A stretch of 64,000 nt of DNA from Rhabditophanes sp. KR3021 (Eukaryota > Nematoda > Chromadorea > Rhabditida > Alloionematidae): contig CAUJLY010000006.1 in NCBI GenBank assembly GCA_963281155.1, positions 3,534,001 through 3,598,000 on the forward strand. The letters run 5' to 3'. The notes beneath the pieces were generated by a model. The model had not been told where the DNA came from and did no database searches. It saw only the letters and a program-made list of their open reading frames with translations. Both the position numbers and the translations under genes were made by a program. The stretch's first letter is position 1. Each line of letters opens with the position of its first letter. This document shows, one piece after another, positions 21,101 to 34,699 of the stretch.

Positions 21101-23423
21101 AAATTTAGATGATAAACAGTGTCAATTATTGTCGTCTGTACAGTTCTATAAATTGTAAGTACCTATATTTGGAAATTAATGGTGTTTAACTGTAAACTTA
21201 TAGTAGTAGGTATACACAGATGCAGAATTGTGATAATGGTGATATTTTTAATTTAATTTATTTCACTATCACATATTACTTTAAATCAGGCAAAAAAGTT
21301 GCAACAAATCAAAAGGTCACTTTGCTTGATACGATTAAGTTGTAAGCAACCTCAATACCAATCGACAGTCTTAGTTTTGAACAAAAATTGTTTATGCATA
21401 AAAACATATACTCTCGTGATTACAAAGACCTGTCATTGTCGAGCCTCATCCCAATGTTCTTAGTAAAACCACATATATACGTTTGTATACATTTGGTATT
21501 CTTGAAAGTTATAGTTCACACTTTACTGTCGCTTATGTGTGTTACATGCATTTTTCGAACAGTCACTTTATTACTTTATTCTTATAATGTTTTAATTATT
21601 AAACATCTGGTCAGTTTATGAGGAATTAAATTTTGTCTTGGCGTAGGCATTGTATATCTTAAAAATGAGAACCTAAATTTACGTACTTGATAATTGCCAT
21701 ATATACATCTTTATTGTGACGGTAGGAGTAAGTTTGTGTCTTAGCTATTAAATTGATTTGGTTTATCCGACAATGACTTCCCAATTTTTTGATTGCGCAT
21801 ATTATTAGTAATAAACATATAAGTTAAAATATAATTTTATCTTACAATCATTATCTATTCTATACATAAAATTTTGATTGATCCAATAATTTGCGATTAA
21901 GATATTTTCGGCAAATGCGATGATCAAGAAAAGATAACATTTTATCCAAATTACATATAAAAACATATTTGTTAATAACTTTTAGGATTGAATGAAGGAC
22001 GTTTATGTGTTATGAAGTACAACAATGTGCTACCAAAAAATCCAAAATAAAATAGTTAATTGCGAATTGTATTTAATGAAATATATTTTCTACTACTACA
22101 TATACCAAACTTCAAAAATTAATTTTGATCGCATTGGAATTTTTGCTAAATGATTGTCAGCGTATTCTCTATTCAAAACATATACCATTATATTATTATA
22201 AGAAGGAATGTAAATATTCTGAAATATAATTTATAGAGATGTAGATGTTAGTTACTTTAAAATAATATATTTAAAATGATATTGTTCTATATAAAGGTAA
22301 ATATTTTTTGACAAACAATTAAACCACAAATTAGCATATACACTATTTTTATAAGATCCTAGCGATGGCCTTGGATGATATGCATTTCCGCCGCCATAAT
22401 AGTGCGCGATCATCTTAAATACTATTGGAATTGTCATGTTCGATTGGTGATGCCTTACTTTTTCTATAATTTGTGATTTCATTTAAATAACTATCTTTAA
22501 CTTAATTTGGCAAGCTTATTGAACTATTCTTTTGTGATGTAGTATGTGAATATATAAAAATTGATGCACTCTATCTCTAGATACCATTTCTTTTGATCAA
22601 TTTACCTTTAACATTATTCTTTTTTGATTACGTCAAATGTAACATCAAATAACTAATTAGGCAGGTGTCATTTAGACAGATCATTTGCTGTTTTCCAATT
22701 TATTCTCCTCTTTCAAAAGATTTAATTGTGTATTTGTTTTACCAAATACCATTACGTATAAATTACATATAAAACATTTGTCACATTAAAATAAAAACTT
22801 TTGCACACTTAATGATTTTAAAAACTACTTAAAGTATTTTATAATAATAGTCATAATCTTTACACATCTATTTTATATCAAAATTTGCATAGATGATCCA
22901 ACAAATTGGTGGATTTTCATCAATGATTTATGAATTTAACGTATACCCTTTTTTAAATCTTTTAAACTTGTTATTTTTTAGGAACATTCTCATGACAACT
23001 GTCAATTAAACTATCATTCCACAAAAAAGTTATTGTACTTTTATAGACATTTATCAATAACGTTTTTAGAACATCCTTTTCTCATTTATCATATTGCGGA
23101 ATCAATACACACAAACGAACTTAAACAATTAATTTTTAATAATTTTAGATATTGGTCCTTCTGTAATTGATGCCGTTTTAAGCAGTTTCTGCTTCACAAC
23201 GTGTGATCTACTAATATATTCGTTATAATAAACAAATATTAGCAGGACAATTTCCAATTAAAGAATTTACCAAACCAAATATTATTTAAAAACAAGTCTA
23301 TTGTTTACGCAAATTTTTTACAAATACAGTTAATATTATACTAAATAATCAAAAGAACCTATATATTGTGCCGTTCCCAATGATTTATTTTGATGTACAT
23401 TTATACTTTTTAAAATACAAATT
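18179..23423. other. 5.2 kb gene-poor region upstream of the receptor phosphatase
   Basis: No supportable exon. It lies between divergent Rab (-) and receptor phosphatase (+) genes, so distal regulatory sequence for the latter is likely. GCAGATTAAA occurs twice within 50 bp near 18906-18950. The open frames at 18471, 21388 and 22252 are short, lack partners and were not accepted. Confidence 0.4.
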
Positions 23424-26400
23424 ATGATCTTGTTAGCACAGCCTTTCCCTAGAGTTATAATTCTTCTAGGATTTATGTTAACAGATTTATTATGGGTATA
23501 CGTGGAATGCAATCCAATGGCATTTACCATTTCTTCAAATTATCCACCCTTGAGTAGGAAACGGGACAGTGTGGCCAGAAAATATAGAAACTCTGCAGCC
23601 AGCAAAGCAACCACCTCTCGATTTATCCCAACAACAACAGAAACCCCCTTTAATCAAACATTCTTTGAGGAGATAGTAAAAAAATTTCCAGAAACTCTAT
23701 TTTGTGACTCAAACAGTGATTGTACAAGTTTTGGAAAGTGCATCAAGCAAGGATCTGAATCTTTTGCCAAAGGTCTTTGTTACTGTCCACTAGCTTGCCC
23801 GTATTACATTCCAATGAGCTGCCAAACATACTCCACTGACACATGTGGTAAAATGGATCGAAAATTTGCCTCACAATTCCCCTTCACCCAGCCAACTTGT
23901 ATAAATAAACGATGTGCATGTCCCCCGCAATTCGATGTCGAAGAGAGCATCATCAAGCAAAACCAAACAACTGCTATCTTGCCACCAGTTTCTTGTGATA
24001 GAAGTAAGCCACCACTCCATCTCATTATACCCTCTCATTATACTTATAGGAAATCTGAAAGCCATCATTTCCGTCACACCAAATGCGACCATCGCTCGAG
24101 GAACAGATGTCACATTGCATTGCTGCATTAATATGGATCCCATGGGTATTGTATTAAAGAATAGTGTGACATTCGAACACAGCGGCGGCTATACATTATC
24201 ACCAACCTCAAATCCTTATGATGATTTAGCCAATTCTCTAAATAAACTAAAAAGCAATGCTGATGAAAATCACGATACCGTTTATCAATCACTTTACCAT
24301 GTGCCTAGATGTTGGTCCGTCATCATTCAAAATACCCAGATATCTGACAGTGGAGAATATATTTGCACAGCAACTCCAGATGACATTTCAATTCCAGTTG
24401 CCAAGAATACTTTAAAGTTGATTGTAAAAGGCCCCCCAAAATTTGAAAACTTGACAATCAACTCTACCGCAACTAATGCTTTAATTCAATGGAATATCCA
24501 GGAAGGAACGGATCTAACGACTGACTTACGATTAGTTGATCGAAATGACAATCGAGAAGTTTGGATTAAAAATGACTCTCTCAGTTCAGTTAATGTTTCT
24601 GGATTAATGCCAGCTCGGTCGTATACTTTGTATTTAACGTTAAAACAAGCTGACAAGGATCCTTTTAAATTCATGGAAACATTTGATACTAAGGATAGTA
24701 TTCCCGATCCACCTACACCTTTAAGTGTCCAAACGAGACCTCTGCAAGATGGGTTAGTTTGTGAGGTAGAATGGAAAGAACCAAAGGTGTCAAATGGTGT
24801 AATTCAAACATATTACGCATCTGTTCAGGGCAAAGTGCGATATGAGACGTTAGGAGGATCAGTTACATCCGACCATTATCCTGAACCTGTTCAATTTGTC
24901 TGTAAAAATAATGCACCACCAACTTCACCTAGTGATGAAAAGATCGGAATGTCAACTTTGGAATTTAACAATGTAATTTCGTGTAAATATGGTCCATTAA
25001 AACCTAACAGAAATTACACAGTAACTTTATGGGCAGAAAACAAAGCAGGAATTAGTGCTCCAGCCATTTTCAATCAGCAGTGCATAACCAATTATGCGGA
25101 GCCGGAGTATATTGAGCAACCCAAAAGTGTCCAATCTATTGTTTCTGAGCATACATTTAGCTTGCAATTTGGAAATGTACCAGAAGAAACAAATGGTCCA
25201 ATTGCATGTTACTACTTGGCTATTGTTCCGTTATGGGCTAATGTTTCGATGAGTTCATTGCCAGCAGCTGGTTCTATTTTAATAGACACATTCTCAAGGA
25301 CACTTGCGAACAATTTACAAACATCATCAGTAAATTTGCAAAGATATTATGCTTATATTGCTGAAAGTTACTCTCGCTTACCAAAGGAAACTACGGTTGG
25401 AGACGGAAACACAACCGTGCAAGGTTATGATCAATGTAATGCAATATATCTTTCCAGATACAAGGCTGAAGACTCTGCCCTTAAACTTGGGTTACAATAT
25501 ACTGGTTTTTTGATTGCTAGAGTGGACCACGACCCCTTGTTGACTGAAGATCACCAAAAATTTTCCAAAGATGGTTCGAAAATATTTAGGCGACCTTCCT
25601 CCTTTATATCCACTCACAATGGACACAACAATGAGCACGTCAAGTTTTTTGAACAGCTTTATAAACTTCATCGACACAAAAGACACAACAAATTAGGCAG
25701 AGAAAAAGAAAAAAAAGGGGAGTCAGTATATATGCCAAATGACAGTGAGAACAAGGGCAATAAATTAAAGCCTCCAAATAACTACCAGACATCGTCGACG
25801 TTCACTGCTGCCTCACAATCAGACAACTTAACTTCACCCCCATCTGCTCACATCGATAAGCAAACAGTATTGTTGGGACAACTACCACCACCTAAGAGTA
25901 CCAAGAGTACTTTTAAACAAATTGGTCCCAGTAAAAGTGTGATACCGCCAATTACTATTCCTACTCAATACCACCTGCAAGAGTATTTAAATGATACTAG
26001 GCGTGAAAAAGTAAAAGGGCTGGATATTGCTAGTGAACAAGGATCGGGTGAAATATTGACATCTAACCACTCTAGACATCGTCGTAATCTCAGCTCTTAC
26101 CACAAAAATATAAGGTCCGCCAAGCGGCAAATTTCTAAAATTGACCCTACGTACGGTTATAGTGATTATTTTAAGCCTGTTACACTGACGGCCGATAATT
26201 TCCGTTCAAAGGAAAAAGCAACCGGTTCGAACTACTTCATTATTATAGTTTCCCTGTCGTTCTTTATTTTACTCATCGTCTTCATAATTTTTCTCTTTCA
26301 AAAGTAAGTTTGATCAAGTTTATTTATTTTAAACACTAATTGCTTTTTCAGATTTGGTTTCTTCCGCGGGATTAGTTCCCATAAGAAGGAACATATTCCA

Positions 26401-28610
26401 CTTGGGCACTTGAATGAATCCATCCCCATCCATGAATTGACAGAAGAGTATGTAATCCGCCATCGGGATAGTGATTTTATCTTTACGCAAGAATTCGAAA
26501 AATTACCGACTTTCCCCTCATACCCACATGTTGCCTGTGAACTTAAAGAGAACATTAAAAAAAACAGGTATAACAATGTCAAACCTTACGACAGTACTAG
26601 AGTAATTCTAAAGCAAATCCACGGGGAAAAGACATCCGATTACATCAACGCCAATACCATCAAAGGCTACGAAAACAAGAAAACATTCATCGCTACACAA
26701 GGACCCAATGAGGAAACAATTGATGATTTCTGGAGGATGATTTGGGAAACGAATTCAGCTATCATCGTCATGGTCTCTAATTTGTCTGAGAAAAATCGGA
26801 AAAAAGTAGACAAATACTGGCCAGAAGATGAACCTATAATTGTGTGCGAAAATTGCTATGACGACGATCCTGCGGGAATTCAAATCCGAATCATCAACTC
26901 TACATATTGTTCTGACTTCGTTATACGAGAATTCGAAATAAGAAAGAAGAAAATTGTTAGTGTTTCAGGTTTTGATGAAACCGACCAAATGTCTGTTACA
27001 AATTCGTTAATTGACAAAAACCAAGACACTAACTATTACAATTTGCCAAATCCAGCAACGCATCTAGATGGAACTCCAGTCTATGCAAATGTCAAAAGAT
27101 ATTCCAATGGAAAACTGGCAAGCATTTGTGCAGATGAAAGAACTTCAATGTCTGATGATCAGTATGAAACTAGAACGATTTATCAGTATCATTTCACAAG
27201 CTGGGATGATTATAAAGCCCCTGAAGCTGTTACAGGACTGCTACGATTTTTGTTCCGTTTGCGTGATACCGTTGAATTTAATCAACAGACTGTGGTTGTA
27301 CATTGTAGCGCCGGTGTAGGTCGGACAGGAACTCTTTTAGCCATCGACTATGCACTAGATCAAATTGAAAAAGAACAAACAGTTGATATTTTTAAATGTG
27401 TTTCTGAAATGAGGAAGCAAAGAATGATGATGGTACAGAGTTTGGAGCAATATGTCTTTATATATCGAGCTTTGGCTGAATTTTATTTGTTTGGTAACAC
27501 AGATATCCCTAAAGAAAACTTTGAATTCCGATATATGGAATTGATGGAAAATTGTAAAAATAATAATAATGGTGAAAAAAAGAAAAATAATGTTTCGATA
27601 ACTTATGACAGCTCAAAAGAAAAGTCGAATTCAGTTAGCTTGCCTAGTTTAATTCAAAATAAGGCAAAAAGTATCGGATTTAAAAGTGCCAAAGGTGTTG
27701 GAAACCAGTCGATCAAGGACTACGGTAAAAACAATTCTATGATTACTGAGTATAATAATATCTCTACGAGATTAGAACCATCCAAGACTACGAACCAAGC
27801 AAATAGAATTGAAAATTCAGTAAGAAATCGCTTTGAAAATGCAGTTCCTTATGACAATTCAAGGGTTCTCTTGACTTCTTGTGTAGGGTATACAATAACA
27901 TATGTTAATGCCACTCGGATGAAAGGATATTTCTTTCCTTATATTTTGGCCCAAGATCCAATTGACAATGATGCTTGTTTTGATTTTTGGCGAATGATAT
28001 CTGATTGCAATGTTTCTAATATTGTGATGTTATCCTGCGAAAGTGAGTATCTTCCTAACGAAATATATTGGCCAAAAGAAATTGGAGCGCCCGTGTTCTT
28101 TGGACATAACCACGAATGTGAAGTTGAATTGGTAGATGTTGAGATTCATCCGAGCTATACGCAAAGAAAGATTTTATTCAAAATTAATCAGGACAAAGTA
28201 AAAATTAGTCAAGAAGTAGTTCAATACGTGTATACAAGTTGGCCTGAGAATAGCATAATTCCTTCATCAACAACGTCTCTAATTGAATTAATAGCCAAAG
28301 TTATGGAGAAACAAACAAATGAACCCGTGGAAGTTGGTCCGATTGTTTTGCACTGCAGGTACGTTTATCCCCATTTGAATTCAAATTTTATAACCCTTCA
28401 TTTTTTAGAAATGGATCTGGCAGATCAGCCGTTTATTGCGCAGTTTCTCTATTATTAGAAAGACTGAAAACCGAAAATCATGTTGATATCTTTGAAACAG
28501 TTCGCCAAATTGCACTCAACAGGCCTTGTACATTTCCAAACTTAGAACAATACGAATATTGCTACCAATGTATTCGATCCTATCTGAACAATTCATTAGA
28601 AAGTAATTAA
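23424..28610 (+). CDS. clr-1: receptor protein tyrosine phosphatase, CLR-1-like
   Basis: Exons 23424-24003, 24050-26303, 26352-28358 and 28409-28610 give 1680 residues. Order: signal segment (about 10-28), Cys-rich N-terminal module (about 85-185), Ig domain with Cys pair (HCC ... YICTA), FN3-like domains, a basic Ser-rich juxtamembrane region with RxRR-type sites, one TM helix (about 922-942), then two PTP domains. D1 has [24 protein letters not shown] (Cys1263) and a WDD loop in place of WPD; the general-acid Asp is kept. D2 has HCRNGSGR (Cys1613) and WPE, the usual inactive-type D2 loop. C. elegans CLR-1 has this Ig/FN3 plus two-PTP design and restrains FGF receptor (EGL-15) signalling. 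The Cys signature of D2 is split by intron 3. Orthology is inferred from architecture. Confidence 0.88.
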
Positions 28611-29107
28611 TCATTTGTTTTAAAGTACTTTTCATGATCAAACAAACGTGTCGTCAATGCCAGTAGTAAATCAGGAAATAACATATATCACTATTCATTG
28701 AAATTATCTAATTGGATAAAAACATTATATTTTATACATAACTTAATATTAACTCAAATTCTCAATAAATTTTTCTTTCACTATTAACTATGAATCTGTT
28801 TGATATTTTGTACTATTTCATGATCTTCCTCGGGCTTTTTCATACTTATGATATTTCTTGGTGTTTTTTAATTTTTGAACGCTTTAACATGTGTTAAGTT
28901 AATAGTATAATTAATAGCCCTCTTACTATTCATGCTGCATTTCTCATCGACTTACATTTAAACTTTGTTTACACTATCTCAAAACAAACTTGTGGAAGGA
29001 AGTTTATTTAGGAAAATGAACTAATTTTTTATAATCATTTGATGCCGGTCTACTGCGGTTTGTTGTTGCAAAAGTAGTAAATATAACAAGTTTGGTTAAC
29101 CAAAATA
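28611..29107. other. intergenic, receptor phosphatase to TSC1
   Basis: About 0.5 kb holding the phosphatase 3' UTR and the TSC1 promoter. The spacing is wider than the ~100 bp typical of nematode operons, so co-transcription is not favoured. Confidence 0.4.
28764..28769 (+). terminator. poly(A) signal of receptor phosphatase
   Basis: AATAAA 154 bp after the stop at 28610, followed by a T-rich stretch. Confidence 0.5.
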
Positions 29108-31898
29108 ATGGCAACAGTTGTAGATCCTAAAACTATTTTGGGGGAAATAAAAAAACTTGAATCTTTGGATGCCGCAGAGTCTAAGAATGCTAAAATATTC
29201 CTTAATAATTGCATCGAAAATGGTAAGACATAATTTGTATCACTTTAATATATTTTAAGGACTGGGGATTGATATCTTGGTAAAAATATTCTCAAAAACA
29301 CAATCCTTTCGATGTGCAGAATTACTATGCAATGTAAAGATGCCGTATGCAGAGATGCTTCTGGATGAAATCTTAAAATGTCTAGAAAACAATCCATATT
29401 CAACTATCATGCTGCTCGGTCAATTAGCACAAAAAGGATCTCCCTGGATATCAAAAGTTCCAATGCATAGAATGTTGTTGAGGGAAATCATAAACAAACA
29501 TATCTGCCAAACTTCAGATTCCATTTTAAAGTCGGCTGGTTTAATATTCTTAACATGTTTGTTGCCACATTGTGCTAAAGTGCCAGAACATATGCTTATA
29601 TTAATTTGTTCAACATTTGGAGTGTGTGCAACTGCTCTTCATGACATCATTACCACCAAAAACCCAAATGGAGTTGAAGGCATGCAAAATGAAGCCATAA
29701 ATATACATTATTCCCTTAAAGAATTCTTTAACGTGTTGTATGGTTTATTCCCTCAAACCTTAATATCGTATTTACAGAAATCTTGGCGTGATAAAGAAAT
29801 CAAGGAAAGTGTGTTTACAGAAGTTATTGAAAAATACTTCTTAAGTGTTAAATTCAATCCAAGGATGCTTAGAAGTGTAATGAGAGATGAAAACATGGGA
29901 AACCATGTCCAATCCAAGGAGGCACATGATATTTGGAGTGAAATAAATGTTTTGGTGCTGGATGACGAAACCTCAGACATTTTTTTAAATAAAAAAGATG
30001 TTGACTTGAATGATGATATAGATGTTAATAATGCTATGGATGCTTTTATTAGAGATGATGTCAGTGTGGATTTTGGCGAAGAAATGTTCCCCAATGAAGA
30101 TGAATCCTTTAACCCATTGAATGATTTGGGCTTCAATTTAAATTTGTATGCTATGGATGCTCTACAATTTGAAGCAATGACGTCTTCAAGACTAAGTATT
30201 AATAGAGACGTCAAGTTACCTTGGACAAGAAGAGTATCATCAATCGGAAGTAAAATATTTGGTCGAAATAGAGGAGACAGAAATGACGAAAGTGGATGTA
30301 CTTCATCAAGAACAATAAATGCAATTGAAGAGTTCACAGGTCAGGAGTGTTTAGTGTTATCACCTAGAGATGATGATGATAACTTCTCCATGATGTCAGA
30401 TGATGAAGATTTTGGCAGTGAATACAATGATTTCAATTTATCGGCGCGAAATCGTAAAATTAGAAGTAGAAAGACTACACAGTGTACAAGTATTGCCTAC
30501 TTCAAACCATCAAGAAGTACATCATGTCCTGAATTAAATCATTTAAGTAATTTTCAAAGAAAGAAACCTAGTGCCTCGGTAAATGTTCCACCAAGTAATA
30601 GATCACTGGTCTATTCAAAAATGGCTAAAAGACATAATCTGTATATGAAAGCAAGTAAGGAACATCACATTTGCCTGCGAGATCTTAATATGGCAGATCG
30701 TTTTCCCGGTATAATGTATGATGACATGAGACGCTTGCTCAAAGGTTTGGATGACAAAAAGCAAGTGAATATATTAAGAACTCGGCTAGTGTTAGTAAAT
30801 CAACATTTAATGCTTGAGCGTTACTCAAGATTAGTCAGCTTGCAAAGAATTCAAACATTATTTAATCGTCTTTTACAAGAAAAAAGTAAAACTAAAGCAG
30901 ACAATTGTCTTAAACAAGATAATAAAAATTTAATTTGTAAACTTGAATTGGCTATAAAAAGTACCAGCGATATGTATGAAGCATTGCAAACTGAAAAAAA
31001 AGATCGTGCTAAGGAAATCGCATTGTGGAAACAAAAATATACTACAGTTTGTGAAAAATCAAATGAATGTTACCTTAATCTTGAGCAGTTCAAAAAGAAA
31101 TACGATTTAGCTAAAAGGACTGAAAAAAGTGATCAACACTTGATTGATGAACTGCACAAAAGAATTCAGAATTTGGAAGCTGAGAAAGATTTAATATTAA
31201 CTGAGTATCAAAATGTGAAAAATGTCGAAACCCGTTTACAGGAATCACAAAAGTTGAATGCAATTATTACTGACAAGATGAACAATCTGCTTATTAGAGA
31301 AGAAAAACAACGTGCTGAAAATCAAAAACCTTATGGAAAGCATGCTTACAATGAGATGAAAGGTGAAATCGAAGTTAAAGACCATGAATTAATGCGCATG
31401 CAGAGAGAACTTGATCAAAGTAGAAAAGAACACAAAGTAATGAGTGAGAAAATTAAACAATATGACGAAAGCATTTGCCTCGAAGCTCGAAAAAATAAAG
31501 AAATCAAAGGTTTGATGACAAAACAGGCTTATGCCAACAATCAATTAGTTGAAACACTCAAAGAGAAGAACAGAGCTGTTTCCTTGTTAAATGAAAAACA
31601 AAATGAGTACATTACTGTTTTGCTGGGTGTCATTGAGGAAAATCGTAACCGCATTACAGCCAACTCCAATCCAAGTGATGCTTGGGAAATTCCTACAACT
31701 CGAGTCAATGCGGATGTTCAAACCTTCAGTGCTGATGATCTGAGAGATAGTAATTTACTTCCTGAATTGATGAAGAAAACACCAGGAGCTCGCAAATTTT
31801 TAACAAGGCGTTCCGAAAGTAGCAGAAGTACCAATTCCGAAACGAATCGAAATTATAATCGGCGCCGTTTTGACAGTCAAACTGACCCAAGCTCCTAA
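29108..31898 (+). CDS. tsc-1: hamartin (TSC1)
   Basis: Exon 1 is 29108-29222, the intron 29223-29259 (37 bp) and exon 2 29260-31898; 917 residues. The N-terminal ~290 residues follow the hamartin core: a helical repeat region with MLLGQLAQKGSPWISKV, then NVLYGLFPQTLISYLQ (human LYGMYPCNFVSFLR) and a following VFTEVIEKYFLSVKFNPRML segment. Next come ~220 acidic/Ser-rich residues with DDETSD and DDDDN runs. A long coiled coil follows (about 545-840) opening with RLVLVNQHLMLERY (human QLLLLHNQLLYERF). The tail is Ser/Arg-rich. Hamartin stabilises TSC2/tuberin, the Rheb GAP that restrains TORC1. C. elegans has no TSC1 or TSC2, which makes this intact gene notable. It is shorter than human TSC1 (1164 residues) but has the same plan. 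Confidence 0.85.
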
Positions 31899-34699
31899 TT
31901 ATGTATTTAAGACCACAATATTGACTTATCTTTGACTTACAAAACTTTATTACTTGTTGACGATTATAAAGAATGTTATTTTATTATAAAAATTGTTGAT
32001 CTAACCCACATATATATTATTTGTTTTGTCTAAATTATGCAAATAGTTGCCACAACAATAACAACTTTTAAAAGATCAAAGGGAGATGGCCAATGATCTA
32101 ACCAAAACTACAAAATACATAAAATTTACACTCATCCCGGATACACAATAGATTACTTCAATTTATAGTGTTAAAAATTACAACTAGTGCATCGTCTGTT
32201 TGTGTTGCAAATAGTACTAATGTGAACTCATTTTCCAACATAAAGCCGTTAAATCCCTCATGTTGTGGGTAAGGCCTCAGCATAACACTATTATAAAAAT
32301 AAGTCATGTGATGGCCAATCTTTTGTAAGCTTGGCATGTAGATAAGTCAAAACTTGCTCACACCACTCCTTTCAAACCCATTTATTTTTAAAGCCTCTGG
32401 TTTACTTTGATGAGTTATAATATTCTGTTTAATTTGGAAATCGTTGTTCATTTATGCCCAGTTAACGTTACATTCCAAATAACGAACCTTGTTTTTGTTA
32501 TTATCAAATTTAAAGCTGGAATAGTTATTTTGCCCTAAATTAATCTTCATATTAGGCAATTTTTTCCTAGAAATAACAGCATTTAATTCAAGTTGCTTAT
32601 TATTGTACGATTATTTTCAAATGCGCATGTAATTGCTTCTCCCAATACGTATGAAATTTTTGGCCGGATATGTCTCTATTAATAGAATATTATGACGATG
32701 ATTGTATTTTAAAAAGTTCAAAATAAAGAGCTTAAAGTTATTTTTATTAAATTACAAGTAGCTTGAATTGACTCAGTTGAAGATTAAAATAATTTTGTAA
32801 TGTAATTATTTATATAAAAATTGAATTCACCCTAAAGGCAATGATGTATTTATTGTGCGCAGTATTAAAACTTTTTTGCCTTTTCTTACATTATCTTTTG
32901 AAAATGCAATTCTGAGTAGAAAGCGTCGTTGTTGGACAATTTGATAGATGCAGGAGGCCATTGGTAAACAAAATATTCAAATAAATAATGGCCACAACAC
33001 TATTTGAAAGCAATAATTTACTTTAAGCTAGTGTTATGCGATTGAATTTATTTTAAAAGTACTCTCGTATCAGACGGGAATAACATTATCTAATTAAATA
33101 ACCATCTTTCCAGAGTATTATTTATGAAGAAGAAAGTGTAGATTATAAAATAATCTTTTATTTAAAAAATACTTATAATTTGTTCAGTGTAATGGTTCTT
33201 TATTGTTACGACATTTGTTTGATTAGACCAATTTACCAATTCTTTAAAACGAGACTCATGACATTTATTAAAAATAACTTATTTTTGTAGGAAGTTTACA
33301 TTTTTATTAAATAAAATAAACATCCGAAGGGTCATATGATTTTTCGTAAGAAATAAACAAAACGTGGTCTTTAGCCGTTGAGCTACATTATTGTTTCAAA
33401 GTATGGGGTTTAGGTAATTTTGAGCAAAATAAATTATAATCACATTTCTAAAATTAGTTTAACTTTTTATTTTACTTCTCTTAGTTCTCTTAAATGATAT
33501 CATTAACAAATAAATATTGTTTGTGTACGGAGCATACTATTCTTTTTTGGTAAAAACTAATGTTATTTTATCAAACAATTGTTTCCGATACAGTTTGACG
33601 GATATTTAATAGAATCTAAGTAAACACAGGATTTTAATTAATTAGGAAAACGTGCTGTTTCATAAAAATTTACTGCAGTGAATTATATTTAGATCAACAA
33701 AAAATGTGCACTTCCAAATAGTATAAGGTTATTTCAGTGATCACTTATTTATATTAAAAGAAGGCCCAGCTTTTATAACAATACTAACAAATGAATGTTT
33801 ATAAGTACTTTTAAAAAATATTTTCAAATTAAATTCTTTTGGTGTTCTTTGTACAAGTTTGAGAAAGCTATTAAATAAGCATATTATTTATAATTTTTTT
33901 TACAACAATTGACTCAGTAAACTTAGTGTGTTTTGGTATAATAACAGATACAAACAAGCGCATGTTTGGTATTATCTTTTTTAGAACAGCTTCTTTTGCA
34001 TATTTTAGTATTTTTTACGCAGATTAAAGTAATGGTGTTCTTTTTTGCCCCTCCCTTTACAATATAAATATATAAATATAAAAATTTAATTATTACTGAG
34101 GAAGTGTATGAAAATAAAAATATGTTATTTTTAGTCACAGTTTGCCAAAAACTAAATTTCTTTTTCATTATATATTATTAATGAATTTTTATTTAAGCAA
34201 ATAATAACCGTACGATCATGTCTTTTCAGAGGCAAACATTTTTCTCTTCATAATTAATCCAATTTTTTGAGAAAGTGATGGTTTATTTATATTTTACTAT
34301 TTTAGTGAGATATCTTATGTAAAACGAATTTGTTAGTGCACCCCGCTATCAATAAAATGTTCAAAATTTATAATTTCTGTATAAGCATTTAGTTTAGCCT
34401 TTTTTATTTTGAAGAAATTTCCAAATATTTATTTTCACATACACAAATATTGCCACCCCTTTTCTCCATAAAAAGCGTTTTTAACATTTTTTAAACAGTT
34501 TTATTGAGATTGCTCTCATATTTCATTTAAAAAGCTTTCCATCCTTTTATTATTGTACATTTTTTAACAACACTCTTAAACTTGCGACGTCTACAATTAT
34601 TTACGATGCCGACTTTCGCTCTCTAGAGATTGATTTTTGAACTTTATTAACATTCAGTTTAATTCTTTTAAGACATAGAAAACCAAAACACACACCATA
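31899..34699. other. intergenic, 2.8 kb, TSC1 to NDRG
   Basis: No exon, RNA gene or repeat that I can support. A tRNA-like GTAGCTCAACGGCTAAAG (minus strand, about 33372-33389) lacks matching acceptor and T arms. It should contain the NDRG promoter. Confidence 0.4.

Noticed and set aside
22252..22482. 76-codon minus-strand frame with HYYGGGNAYHPRPSLGSYK
   Set aside because: A locally peptide-like stretch, but no signal peptide, splice partner or family. Cleavage sites expected of a neuropeptide precursor are absent.
28611..29107. operon linking receptor phosphatase, TSC1 and NDRG
   Set aside because: Intergenic distances of 0.5 and 2.8 kb are too long, and a poly(A) signal lies after the first gene.
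29753..30337. 194-codon minus-strand frame
   Set aside because: Antisense shadow of the hamartin coding region; Ser-rich mirror of Asp/Glu codons.
33365..33395. tRNA D-arm-like GTAGCTCAACGGCTAAAG on the minus strand
   Set aside because: No acceptor stem pairing and no GGTTCGAATCC-type T arm at the right distance.
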